A stretch of DNA of 59,812 bases, from the NCBI GenBank assembly GCA_022823865.1, contig JAJEHF010000142.1:1-59812 (forward strand). The letters run 5' to 3'. The translations under genes and the position numbers were made by a program. This stretch comes from Bryobacterales bacterium (GTDB lineage Bacteria > Acidobacteriota > Terriglobia > Bryobacterales > UBA6623). Within the stretch, counting starts at the first letter, position 1. The number at the start of each line of letters is the position of its first letter. Of the stretch, positions 25,586 through 33,212 are shown in pieces. Under the pieces are notes generated by a model. That model made no database searches. It was not told the origin of the DNA and saw only the letters and a program-made list of their open reading frames with translations.

Positions 25586-27963
25586 TCGCTCTCCTCGCGG
25601 CTGTCCGCGGCGCCCCGCCGGAAGCGGAACGGATAACTGGCAACTATCTCGGCGATCAGCGCCTGCGCGCTGTACTCGCTGCGAATCACAGCGCGGCTGA
25701 TCTCCTCGACGGTCGGCTGGTCATAGTATTCCAGATTCCGGCCCAAAGCGAAACCCAGCATCTGCTCACTGATCATCTCGGCGAATTCTTCGCTCCGTCC
25801 CAGCAGGATTTGCTTCAACTCCACCGGACCCGAGAAGCTCTCGCCGCTCGGCAGCGTCCCGGTGGCATCGATCGGCTGTCCGTTATCACTGTCGCGCCAG
25901 CGGCCGATAGCGTCGAAGTTCTCCAGGCCGAAGCCGATCGGATCGATCTCTTCATGGCAGACGGCACAGCGCTGCTCGTCGCGGTGCATCTCGTACATCT
26001 GCCGCATGGTCATGCCCGCGGAGCTTTCGCCGGGTTCGGCGAGTTCGCCCGCGTCAGGCGGAGGGGGCGGCAATTCCTCGCCGAGCATGGTCTCGAGAAC
26101 CCACTTGCCACGCACTACCGGGCTCGTGCGCGTGGGCAGCGAGGTCGCCGTGAGAACCGCCCCCATGCCAAGCACGCCGCCCCTGCGCGCGTCCTCGAAC
26201 TCTACAAGGCGCTGCTCGCGACCGACCACTCCCTCCAGTCCGTAGTGCTTGGCAAGATCCTCGTTGAGATAGCTGTAGCCGGAATCCAGAATCTCCAGCA
26301 GGCTGCGGTCCTCGCGCACGATCCGGCCGAAGAACCTCGTGGCCTCCCGCACCATGGCTTCTCCCAAGGCCGGCGTGAACTCGGGAAAAGCGACGTCATC
26401 GGGCTTGAGCGTGCCGCCGAGGTCGGCGAAGCCCAGCCACTGTCCGAAGAAGGCCTCGATGAAGGCCTCGGACTTGGGATCGGCGATCATGCGCGAGACT
26501 TGCCGCGCCAAGGTCTGCGGGTCTCCCAAAGACCCCGCTCGGGCCAGATCCATCAGTTCCGCGTCGGGCATCGACATCCAGAGGAAGTAGGACAGCCGGG
26601 ACGCGAGCTCGAAGTCGTCCAGCCGGTAATCGGCGGCCGCAGCGCCGCCACTCTCGTGTCGGAAGAGGAACTTCGGCGAGACCAGCGCGGCGCGCAGCGC
26701 CAATCCTACGGACCGCTCGAACGACTCTTCCCGCCCGGCTGCACGGCCATAGAACGCCAGCAGCGAGTCAACCTCGTCCGGGCGGACAGGCCGCCGATAG
26801 GCTCGCTGCGCGAACGTCGCGATGATGCGCCGAGCCGCCTGTCGATCGTCAAGGCCCGGGCCAGGCTCGGCAGTCCAGACCAGCGAGCCGTCCTGGCCTG
26901 CTTCCAGCGCCTCTGCGACCTCGACCCAGTCCAAGGACAAGAGCACGACGGCTGCTGGCGGTTTCTTGCCCTCGGCCTTGGCCAGCTCCCGTGCCCGCTG
27001 ATGCTCTTCTGCCAAGCGGCGGTTGTGGTCGTTCGTCAGGGCAGTCGGGGATTTGAACCAATGGAGCGAGACGCGGTGGCTGCCGCGCGGGATGTTCGCG
27101 TCAAATTCGTAGATGGCGGGAGATTGGGGATCGGCGGCCACATGCGACTGGCCCACCATGCGCCCGCCGACACGCAGCGTGACACCGGGCAGCTGGCCCT
27201 CGGCGGGTGACTCGCCCCAAGCCCGGACGCGGAAGCGGTAGCGGCCAAACCGAGGGAATGTGACGTAGCGGTAGACCGTCTGCTGGTAATTGCGCAGGTC
27301 GAGGCCGTAGGGAGTGAACTCGTGATTCGTCTCGGTGCGAAAGAAATCCTCGATTTCCAGACGAACGTTGAGCGGATCTTTCTCCGTCTTGGTAGCGATC
27401 AGCTCGTCCACGACGCGACCTGCGGCCTGCAGGTACTTCTCGGCCAAGACCGGGGCCACGAAGAGCCCGTCTCGGTCGTTGCGGAACCCGCTCTCGCCCT
27501 GCCCGTCCGCTGGAAACGCGTCTCCCGGGCGCAGGTCAAGCCCGGTCAGGTCGCGGATGGTGTTGTTGTACTCCTCCCGATTGAGGCGGGGGATCGTGAC
27601 CGAGCCCGGCTGGCGGTGCTCGCTCCAGTCGAGATTGTTGACGGCGTCGTCGATCCACGCCACCATCCGGCGGCGCTCCTCAACAGTCGGCTGCGCCCCG
27701 GCCGGGGGCATCTCGTTCTCCCGCAGCACGCGCAGGGCCCGCAGCCACAGAGGACGGGAGCGAAGGACGGAGCCGTGATCGTCAAAGACGCTGAAGTCGA
27801 TTCCGACCGTCTGCACCTCGGGGCCGTGGCAACGGATGCAGTACGTGGCAAGCAGCGGCCGGATGTCGTTGTCGAGCGCCTGTTCCAATCGCTCGCGGCT
27901 CGCGCCCGAAGACAGCGCGGAGCCGACAAGCAACAGCGCTCCGAGGCGCAAGCATGCGTTCAT
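25582..27963 (-). CDS. DUF1587/1592/1588/1585 multi-domain cytochrome-like protein
   Basis: The ATG at 27963 gives 793 residues with a signal peptide and a haem-type CIRCH at 42-46 near the start (PSCyt-like). Domains follow in the usual order: DUF1587 (IPRLNREEYNNTIRDLTGLD), DUF1595 (AFAQRAYRRPVRPDEVDSLL-like stretch), DUF1592 (FELASRLSYFLWMSMPD), DUF1588 with a second haem-like motif CAVCHEEIDPIGFGLENFDA, and DUF1585 at the end. These exported proteins pair with DUF1552 proteins and may form a redox complex on the outside of the inner membrane, but the substrate is unknown. The upstream open frame to 28188 lacks a signal and was dropped. Confidence 0.9.
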   Translation of the reverse strand: MNACLRLGALLLVGSALSSGASRERLEQALDNDIRPLLATYCIRCHGPEVQTVGIDFSVFDDHGSVLRSRPLWLRALRVLRENEMPPAGAQPTVEERRRMVAWIDDAVNNLDWSEHRQPGSVTIPRLNREEYNNTIRDLTGLDLRPGDAFPADGQGESGFRNDRDGLFVAPVLAEKYLQAAGRVVDELIATKTEKDPLNVRLEIEDFFRTETNHEFTPYGLDLRNYQQTVYRYVTFPRFGRYRFRVRAWGESPAEGQLPGVTLRVGGRMVGQSHVAADPQSPAIYEFDANIPRGSHRVSLHWFKSPTALTNDHNRRLAEEHQRARELAKAEGKKPPAAVVLLSLDWVEVAEALEAGQDGSLVWTAEPGPGLDDRQAARRIIATFAQRAYRRPVRPDEVDSLLAFYGRAAGREESFERSVGLALRAALVSPKFLFRHESGGAAAADYRLDDFELASRLSYFLWMSMPDAELMDLARAGSLGDPQTLARQVSRMIADPKSEAFIEAFFGQWLGFADLGGTLKPDDVAFPEFTPALGEAMVREATRFFGRIVREDRSLLEILDSGYSYLNEDLAKHYGLEGVVGREQRLVEFEDARRGGVLGMGAVLTATSLPTRTSPVVRGKWVLETMLGEELPPPPPDAGELAEPGESSAGMTMRQMYEMHRDEQRCAVCHEEIDPIGFGLENFDAIGRWRDSDNGQPIDATGTLPSGESFSGPVELKQILLGRSEEFAEMISEQMLGFALGRNLEYYDQPTVEEISRAVIRSEYSAQALIAEIVASYPFRFRRGAADSREESE

Positions 27964-28258
27964 CGCGGGCTTCCAAGGGGCGGCACGCCTCCCGCGGAAG
28001 CCAGTGCCGGCCCGACGGCCGGCGGCACCCGCGCCACAGCGCCTCCCCGTGTTGGAGACTAGCACACTCAAGGCGGCGTCGGACGCTGGAGCACCTTGAC
28101 GTCGCGCGTACATTAGGAGCGTCAAACCTGCGGCGCGGCTACTCGTCCGCCCCAACACACTTGGCGACCTTGCAATCCTCGGCGGCATGGCTCCGGACAG
28201 ACGCGGCGATCGCTCCGGCCCTCGCGGCGAAAAGCCCTAGTCTCAATCCCAGCATCAA

Positions 28259-28639
28259 TCAATCAGCCGGAGCCGTTGTGAGATCGTACTCGCGAACCAA
28301 CACATCGGCCGGGAGGTTCCAGTTGCTCGACAAGGCGCGGATCATCGGCAGGGTCAGGGGACGACGGCGGTTTAGCACCTCAACGGCTCGTGGCTGAGAT
28401 CCAATCAAGGCGGCGAAGTCTTGCTGCCGGAGGCCGCGCGCTTCCATGAAATGTTCGATCACCGAAATGGGGTCCGGTGCTTCAATCGGCCAGCGCTCGG
28501 CCTCGTACGCCTCGACGAGCGTGACAAGAACCTCGAGCTCGTCGCCCTCGGGGGTGTCTGGCGCAGCGCCCATGAGGCTATCGATTGCATTCAGGGCCGC
28601 GTCGTGGGCCGCGTCGGACTTGATGGGCTTGATCTTCAC
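28259..28639 (-). CDS. higA: HigA-type antitoxin with HTH domain, orphaned
   Basis: The 126-residue protein starts at a GTG and has the HigA layout: an N-terminal toxin-contact region rich in acidic residues (MGAAPDTPEGDELEVLVTLV), then an XRE helix-turn-helix (MEARGLRQQDFAALIGSQPR and VLNRRRPLTLPMIRALSSNW). HigA binds HigB mRNase toxin and represses the operon. Immediately upstream, nine bases before the GTG, only the last 18 codons of higB remain, so no active toxin is made from this locus. The antitoxin could still bind DNA or neutralise other HigB proteins. The 296 bases between here and the DUF1592 gene hold nothing clear. Confidence 0.88.
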   Translation of the reverse strand: MKIKPIKSDAAHDAALNAIDSLMGAAPDTPEGDELEVLVTLVEAYEAERWPIEAPDPISVIEHFMEARGLRQQDFAALIGSQPRAVEVLNRRRPLTLPMIRALSSNWNLPADVLVREYDLTTAPAD

Positions 28640-28648
28640 GCCGGACCC

Positions 28649-28702
28649 TCAGATTCGAGAAGCATCGATTCCGTCATACTCGGCATGGGTTCCCACGAAG
28701 TC
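28649..28702 (-). pseudogene. higB: HigB toxin C-terminal stub
   Basis: Eighteen codons read DFVGTHAEYDGIDASRI followed by a stop. This matches the conserved end of HigB toxins (F-I/V-G-T-H-x-E-Y-D-x-I-D-A). Everything upstream is missing and is replaced by the PIG-L fragment. A duplicated heptamer ACGAAGT (28695-28701 and 28705-28711 on the + strand) marks the join. Confidence 0.8.
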
Positions 28703-29060
28703 TGACGAAGTTGGTCAAGCGCGTGAACCGCAAGTCGGCTCCGTGGTATTGCTCGGCCTTGCGAAACTCGAGCGTCCTCAAGATCCCCGGCGCGTCGAAG
28801 AAGTCACCCGTGGCCAGGTTCGCGGCGGATTCGCCGCGGGTGACCGCCGCGATCACGACCTCGGCGCCGAGCCCGCGGCTCAGGTACGTGAGTGTTGGGC
28901 CGTCCTCGTCGTCCGGGTGTGCCACGATGTGCAGCACGCGATATGGAGAGGCCAGTCGCCGCAGTGTCTGGGCCAACCCGCTTATACCTTGATCCCGCGG
29001 CAACACATCCCGGCCAAGCGTGCCCAGGCAGGCAAGCAGCGTACGGGTCGCAACGCGCAT
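28703..29060 (-). pseudogene. PIG-L/LmbE deacetylase, 3'-truncated
   Basis: The N-terminal 119 codons are those of a PIG-L family N-acetylglucosaminyl deacetylase-like protein: a signal-like start, then VLHIVAHPDDEDGPTLTYLS with the AHPDDE zinc motif, RGLGAEVVIAAVTRGESAAN, GILRTLEFRKAEQYHGADLR, and FTRLTNF. The reading frame then runs into the end of higB in another frame and stops at 28674. The rest of the roughly 800-residue or 250-residue parent is absent. The promoter is still recognisable (TAGGAT six bases before the ATG). The truncated product retains one half of the zinc site and is unlikely to fold. Confidence 0.8.
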
Positions 29061-29198
29061 GGTCGAATCCTAGCAGCCCGTCCGGGCATCCCCTGGCGTG
29101 ACGGGGACTGGCTCGGCCGAAGTCTCGGCCGAGAGCGCTCCGGCTGACCCGCCAAGTCCCTACGCAATAATGTTGCAGGCTGGAGCGTGCCACCGGCA

Positions 29199-30164
29199 AT
29201 GGCGGACTGGGGCCCATCGATCTTACGCCGGTTAAGGACCGCTCTTGCGCGATGCTGGCCAGTTTTGCGCTGGTGCCTGCCCGGTGCGTTGGTCTTGGTG
29301 CTCGTGTCCGCGTGGGCAATGTACCTGTCGGGCGGCATGACTGCCGTCGTGGGTTGGCTGGCGCTGGTGACGGCAGGCCAGACGCTCGCCCCGGTCTCGC
29401 TCATGGCGCTGCTCGCGCACGCCTTGCACAAGCGGCGCTTCAGCCGCCCGATGCAAGTCACGTTCGGACTTGCGGCAGTGGCATTCTGGCCCGCCTTGTG
29501 GGGATTCGGAATCCTCACCATTACGTTCCCTTTCAGCTTGGAGACTTCTTCGCCCGCTGCAACGGTTCGCTTGCCCTCTAACGAGGAGCTGCGCGTCGGC
29601 TGGGGCGGCGACAGCCTCGCCACGAACTATCACGCCGCCTACCCCGACCAGCGCTGGGCCTACGACCTGCTGGTCGAACCGGCCATGCAGGACAGCGAGG
29701 ATCTCGCCGACTACGGCTGCTACGGCACTCCTGTCGTAGCGCCCGCTGCAGCGACCGTCACCATGGCAGTAGACGGGCTGCCGGATCACGTACCGGGCAA
29801 AGCGAGCCTGGATATAAGGAACCCGGCCGGCAATTCAGTAGCGCTCGAGCTCGACACCGGGACCTACCTGCTGATCGCGCATCTGCAACAGGGCAGCGTG
29901 CTGGTGAAGCGCGGCGACCAAGTCGAAGAGGGCCAGCCCATCGGAGCCTGCGGCAACTCGGGCAATACCAGCGAGCCCCACATTCATATCCACCACCAGC
30001 GCCAGAATCCTCGAGGTCGCCCGCTCAACTTTTCCGAAGGCCTGCCGCTGTACTTCCGGGACCACGACGGCCCGCCGATGCCAGAAGGCGGCTTGGAAGT
30101 CCGCGGCGACGAGATCGTACTGGCCGGAGCAACCGTCCGCCATGTAGGCACGCCGTTGCGATAG
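29199..30164 (+). CDS. Membrane-anchored M23 (LytM) peptidase family protein
   Basis: Three hydrophobic helices at the N-terminus (about residues 20-110, for example VLRWCLPGALVLVLVSAWAM) anchor the protein. A soluble M23 domain follows with YDLLVEP, YGTPVVAPAAATV, LIAHLQQGSVLVKRGDQVEE, PIGACGNSGNTSEPHIHIHH and GLPLYF. The H-x-H at the end of that block is the zinc-binding element, while the first H-x3-D site is less clear, so activity is not certain. M23 enzymes cut peptidoglycan cross-bridges or act as activators. The ATG at 29199 is preferred over the GTG at 29187 because a GGAG lies two bases before the GTG, too close. 321 or 325 residues result. Confidence 0.85.
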   Translation: MADWGPSILRRLRTALARCWPVLRWCLPGALVLVLVSAWAMYLSGGMTAVVGWLALVTAGQTLAPVSLMALLAHALHKRRFSRPMQVTFGLAAVAFWPALWGFGILTITFPFSLETSSPAATVRLPSNEELRVGWGGDSLATNYHAAYPDQRWAYDLLVEPAMQDSEDLADYGCYGTPVVAPAAATVTMAVDGLPDHVPGKASLDIRNPAGNSVALELDTGTYLLIAHLQQGSVLVKRGDQVEEGQPIGACGNSGNTSEPHIHIHHQRQNPRGRPLNFSEGLPLYFRDHDGPPMPEGGLEVRGDEIVLAGATVRHVGTPLR

Positions 30165-30209
30165 ACGACACTGCCACGGCTGTCAGCATCGCCGCGCGCG
30201 CCGCGGCGC

Positions 30210-30518
30210 TCAGCCCATCCAGTAGAAATGAGCGACAGAGCCTAGCACGCCCAGGAGCGCGGCGGCGCATATCCAAGGCGTCGCCCATGTCGATTCGTCC
30301 CTGCCCCAGCGCGAGATCAGCGTTGCGGTCACGTGCCGCTTGGCCAGAAGGCCCAGGGCTTGGGATGCCAGCAGATAGCACGCCATGATCTGGTTCGCCC
30401 GATACCAGGCTTCCGGCGAACTCACGGAGCGCGGCGTGCGGAATCCGTAGTACGGGTTGGGCGGCACCCATCCGAACAGCAGCGGCAGCGCGGTGGCTGC
30501 AATGATCGCCGCGACCAT
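30210..30518 (-). CDS. SdpI-family small membrane protein
   Basis: The 102-residue product has the SdpI core PPNPYYGFRTPRSVSSPEAW followed by YRANQIMACYLLASQALGLL, and two or three membrane helices. In Bacillus SdpI gives immunity to the SdpC toxin and senses it, but most homologues have no known toxin and may act in envelope stress. The start was placed at the internal Met (MVAAIIAATALP) because 100-110 residues is the usual length. The frame is open for another 43 codons upstream with a basic, non-family sequence. It lies 45 bases from the M23 gene in the opposite direction. Confidence 0.75.
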   Translation of the reverse strand: MVAAIIAATALPLLFGWVPPNPYYGFRTPRSVSSPEAWYRANQIMACYLLASQALGLLAKRHVTATLISRWGRDESTWATPWICAAALLGVLGSVAHFYWMG

Positions 30519-30688
30519 CTCGGCCCGGTACTTCCCCCACACCAGGCGCAGGAAGGCCGTTCCGTGGCCGGACGACAAGACGAACCGACACACGCGACGC
30601 AGTCCGCTAGCCGGCCCGGAGCGCGGGCGCGAGCCGGACTTCACCAAGTTGACGCGGCCTCGAACCGCGCCGCTGCGGACGGGCAGGC

Positions 30689-31393
30689 TCAGCGGGCCAA
30701 GAGGCGGTCGGCCAGCTCATTGAAATCTCGGACCTCGAAGTCCGGCAGCAACGCCGACTCCTCGTAGGGCCGTCCGTAGCGGTTGACATAGGCGCCGCGG
30801 TAGCCGCACGCCCTAGCCCCCAAGATGTCGAACGCATGGGCCGCCACCATCATGATCTCGCCCGGCTCGCACTGCAGCTCGCCCGCAGCCATCCGGTACA
30901 CCGAGGGATGCGGCTTGAAGCGACCCACGCTGTCTACCGACAGGCTCCTGTCGAACGTTGCTTCGACGTTGTTGGTCGCCAAGTGCTCCACCAAGTGGCG
31001 ATCGCCGTTCGAAAGCGCCACCAGCCGATAGCGCTCGCCCAGCCGCAACAAACCGGTCTGTGCGTCGTCGAACGGACGCAGGCGCTCGAACACCTGCAGC
31101 AAGTCCCGCACGCCGTCCTCCGTGTACGCCAAGCGTTGGCGCTTGAGCGTGTGCTGCAGGGCCCGGCGGGCGGAGTCGAGGTAGCCTCTGTGCCCCAACA
31201 TCAAGATCGTGTCCTGATGCTGCTCGAGCCGCTGGCGCGTCCGCCAGTCAGCCCACACCGCGGCCGCGTCGGCCTCCGCTCCGGCCGCCGCCAAGAAATC
31301 GCGCACTGCCGGAACGATAGAGCCCGACAGGTTCAGCACAGTGCCGAACATGTCGAAAGTCAGTGTGTTGACGTGCTCGAGGGACCGCTGCAT
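30689..31393 (-). CDS. HAD-superfamily type II haloacid dehalogenase
   Basis: The 234-residue protein has the HAD motifs of L-2-haloacid dehalogenases: motif I in LTFDMFGTVLNL with nucleophile Asp14, motif II VALSNGD, motif III SVGRFKPHPSVYRMA with the Lys, and motif IV MMVAAHAFDILGARA. The A-H-A-F-D-I block is characteristic of the haloacid dehalogenase subgroup rather than phosphatases. It would replace the halide of a 2-haloacid by hydroxyl, although natural substrates often differ. TACTAT lies nine bases before the ATG. The gene is followed in the same direction, after a 170-base gap, by the SdpI gene. Confidence 0.9.
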   Translation of the reverse strand: MQRSLEHVNTLTFDMFGTVLNLSGSIVPAVRDFLAAAGAEADAAAVWADWRTRQRLEQHQDTILMLGHRGYLDSARRALQHTLKRQRLAYTEDGVRDLLQVFERLRPFDDAQTGLLRLGERYRLVALSNGDRHLVEHLATNNVEATFDRSLSVDSVGRFKPHPSVYRMAAGELQCEPGEIMMVAAHAFDILGARACGYRGAYVNRYGRPYEESALLPDFEVRDFNELADRLLAR

Positions 31394-31426
31394 GGATTCC
31401 CGATAGTACCGAACCGCAGGCGACGG

Positions 31427-32374
31427 CTACTCTTGGGCGCCGTCGAACGGCTTGCGGAACGTGGTCCCGGCAGGCTGGGGGCCGCCCTTGCCGGGTTCGC
31501 GCAATTGTCGCAGCTTGAGGCGCGCGATCTTCGCCCAAGGACTGGACGAATCGAACTGGAGGTAGGCGCTCCAGTGACGTGCCGCCTCGGCCAAGCGCTC
31601 GAGGCGCTCTTCCACCAGCGCGAGGTTGTAGTGCGCGTCGGCGTAGTCGGGGCAGTAGCGCAGGGCGTTGGAATAGTGCTGAACGGCTTCTTCCAGCCTG
31701 CCCGAGGCATCGCAGACGTTCGCTAGGTTGTAGTGCGCCAAGGCATAGTTCGGGTACAGGCGCAGCGCGTCGCGGTAGTGTTGTTCGGCTTGGGCGGTCT
31801 CGCCCTGCCGGAATTGCAGCGTGCCGAGATTCACCAATGCGCCGGCCGCCGCGGGATCGCGTTCCAGCACCTTGCGATAGAGACCGACGAGTTCCGGCAC
31901 AGGCGCGCCGCTGCTCTCCAGCTCGAGGGCGCGCTGGAAGAGCGCCTCCCCGTCCAGGGCGGGCTCGCCGGACCGCGTCGGGCTGCTCTGAATTTCGACG
32001 ACAGACGCCTGGCGCAACTGCTCGACATCGAACTTGAGCAACAACTGGCCAGTCAGCGCTTCGATCTTCTCGCCCGGCAGCTCGAACGCGATGCGACGGC
32101 CGTCCAAGACGATCTTGAGCTCGCTGAGCGGCTCGCGGACGGAGGCGAGACGCTGTCGCAAGTGCTTGAGCGCCTGCTGGATGCGCTTTGTCGGGATGCG
32201 CTCGGCGCGCAGCCCCTGCAGCGTCCTGAGCGAGATCAGGTCCGCGAAGCTATAGCTCTCCTTGACCTCGGTCAGCCCGGCGCGCTCCCACGCGCGCAGC
32301 CTGTTCTCGTTGATCCCCAAGATCCGCCGAATGCTAGACCGCGAGTAGCACTCGGAAGCCTTGCCGGACTCCAC
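31427..32374 (-). CDS. MerR-type HTH regulator fused to TPR repeats
   Basis: Residues about 8-75 form a MerR-like winged helix (YSRSSIRRILGINENRLRAW, then YSFADLISLRTLQGL). A linker with an unusual beta-rich region follows (ELKIVLDGRRIAFELPGEKI). Residues about 145-290 form TPR units such as GALVNLGTLQFRQGETAQAE, NYALAHYNLANVCDASGRLE and YADAHYNLALVEERLERLAE. MerR proteins bind DNA at stretched promoters; a TPR tail in place of a small ligand domain suggests control by protein partners. A TATACT box lies six bases before the GTG start (leaderless spacing). It ends 33 bases before the HAD gene, so the pair may be cotranscribed. Confidence 0.87.
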   Translation of the reverse strand: MESGKASECYSRSSIRRILGINENRLRAWERAGLTEVKESYSFADLISLRTLQGLRAERIPTKRIQQALKHLRQRLASVREPLSELKIVLDGRRIAFELPGEKIEALTGQLLLKFDVEQLRQASVVEIQSSPTRSGEPALDGEALFQRALELESSGAPVPELVGLYRKVLERDPAAAGALVNLGTLQFRQGETAQAEQHYRDALRLYPNYALAHYNLANVCDASGRLEEAVQHYSNALRYCPDYADAHYNLALVEERLERLAEAARHWSAYLQFDSSSPWAKIARLKLRQLREPGKGGPQPAGTTFRKPFDGAQE

Positions 32375-32380
32375 GCTGCG

Positions 32381-32386
32381 AGTATA
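32381..32386 (-). promoter_or_regulatory. -10 box of the MerR-TPR gene
   Basis: TATACT on the complement strand, six bases before the GTG at 32374. The mRNA would start at the start codon, so a leaderless transcript is expected. Confidence 0.5.
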
Positions 32387-32450
32387 ACGCAGGGCGGTCC
32401 CGCTCCCGGCGTCGCGGGTGCTCGGTTTCCCGGGTGCCCGGCCGACACCG

Positions 32451-33080
32451 CTAGCGCTCGTTCATCACGGTCTTTGCGGCCAGCGCTCCGAACCCGCCAG
32501 CCCCGGCCACCAGCACCGTGGCCTCTACCAGGATGGTCAATACCATCGCGCCCCAGAACACGGTCGGATCCTCGAGCGCGGTAGCCGCTCCGGCGATGAT
32601 GGGCGAATCTTGCGCCTGCTCCTGCAACGCCTCCAGAAAAGCCTCCTGGCCCGGCCCGCCTAGCACTGCTAGCTGCGTGACGAGCGTCGGAAGATAGCAC
32701 AGCAGGCCCGTTAGCGCCCCGACCCCGAATCCGTGCCACAAACCCGAGACCGGCGCCACTCTCTGCTCGAAGCGCTTCACCGCGTAGTACGCCGCCAGCC
32801 ACACGACGCCGATGCCCAGCATCGCCGCGACCAAGCCGAGGCCAAACAGCGAGACCAGCGCGCTGAGAAGAAAGCGCAGGGACATGCCCGCGATGGCGGG
32901 CGGCCCGATGGCTCTGATGTAGTCCCTTGCGGTTAGCTCTTGCGGCACCGGCTCGGGTTGCGCAGGCAGTTCGAACGGCACTTCGGGCTCGCCCACGCCC
33001 GGGACTAGCGGCCGCCCGCAGCGGGGGCAGAACGAAGCGCCCGGAGGCAGGGGGCTGCCGCAGGTGCAATGGGTGGCCAT
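32451..33080 (-). CDS. Zinc-ribbon plus membrane protein of unknown function
   Basis: The ATG at 33080 gives 209 residues. The first 30 hold a zinc ribbon (CTCG, then CPRCG), then a Pro-rich linker. Four hydrophobic helices follow: LRFLLSALVSLFGLGLVAAM, IGVVWLAAYYAV, FGVGALTGLLCYLPTLV, and MVLTILVEATVLVAGAGGFG. No enzyme motif is visible. Such cytoplasm-facing zinc ribbons on membrane proteins are common among bacterial proteins of unknown role. The frame extends 24 codons upstream with a basic sequence of no signal, and was not used. The gene precedes the MerR-TPR gene in the same direction. Confidence 0.8.
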   Translation of the reverse strand: MATHCTCGSPLPPGASFCPRCGRPLVPGVGEPEVPFELPAQPEPVPQELTARDYIRAIGPPAIAGMSLRFLLSALVSLFGLGLVAAMLGIGVVWLAAYYAVKRFEQRVAPVSGLWHGFGVGALTGLLCYLPTLVTQLAVLGGPGQEAFLEALQEQAQDSPIIAGAATALEDPTVFWGAMVLTILVEATVLVAGAGGFGALAAKTVMNER

Positions 33081-33212
33081 CTTGCTGCTAGCGCCTTCGG
33101 CCGCAGGGCTCTGGGCACCGCGTCGTGCCGGGCCTGCTGCCTGTGATCTCAATTGTAGGCCCGGCCGCGACCGGGCCGGACTGGCCGGGGGTCAACGCCG
33201 GACACAGTTCCC

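Noticed and set aside
25522..27210. A 562-codon open frame antisense to the DUF1592 gene
   Set aside because: It has no family features, and the complement strand encodes the complete multi-domain protein.
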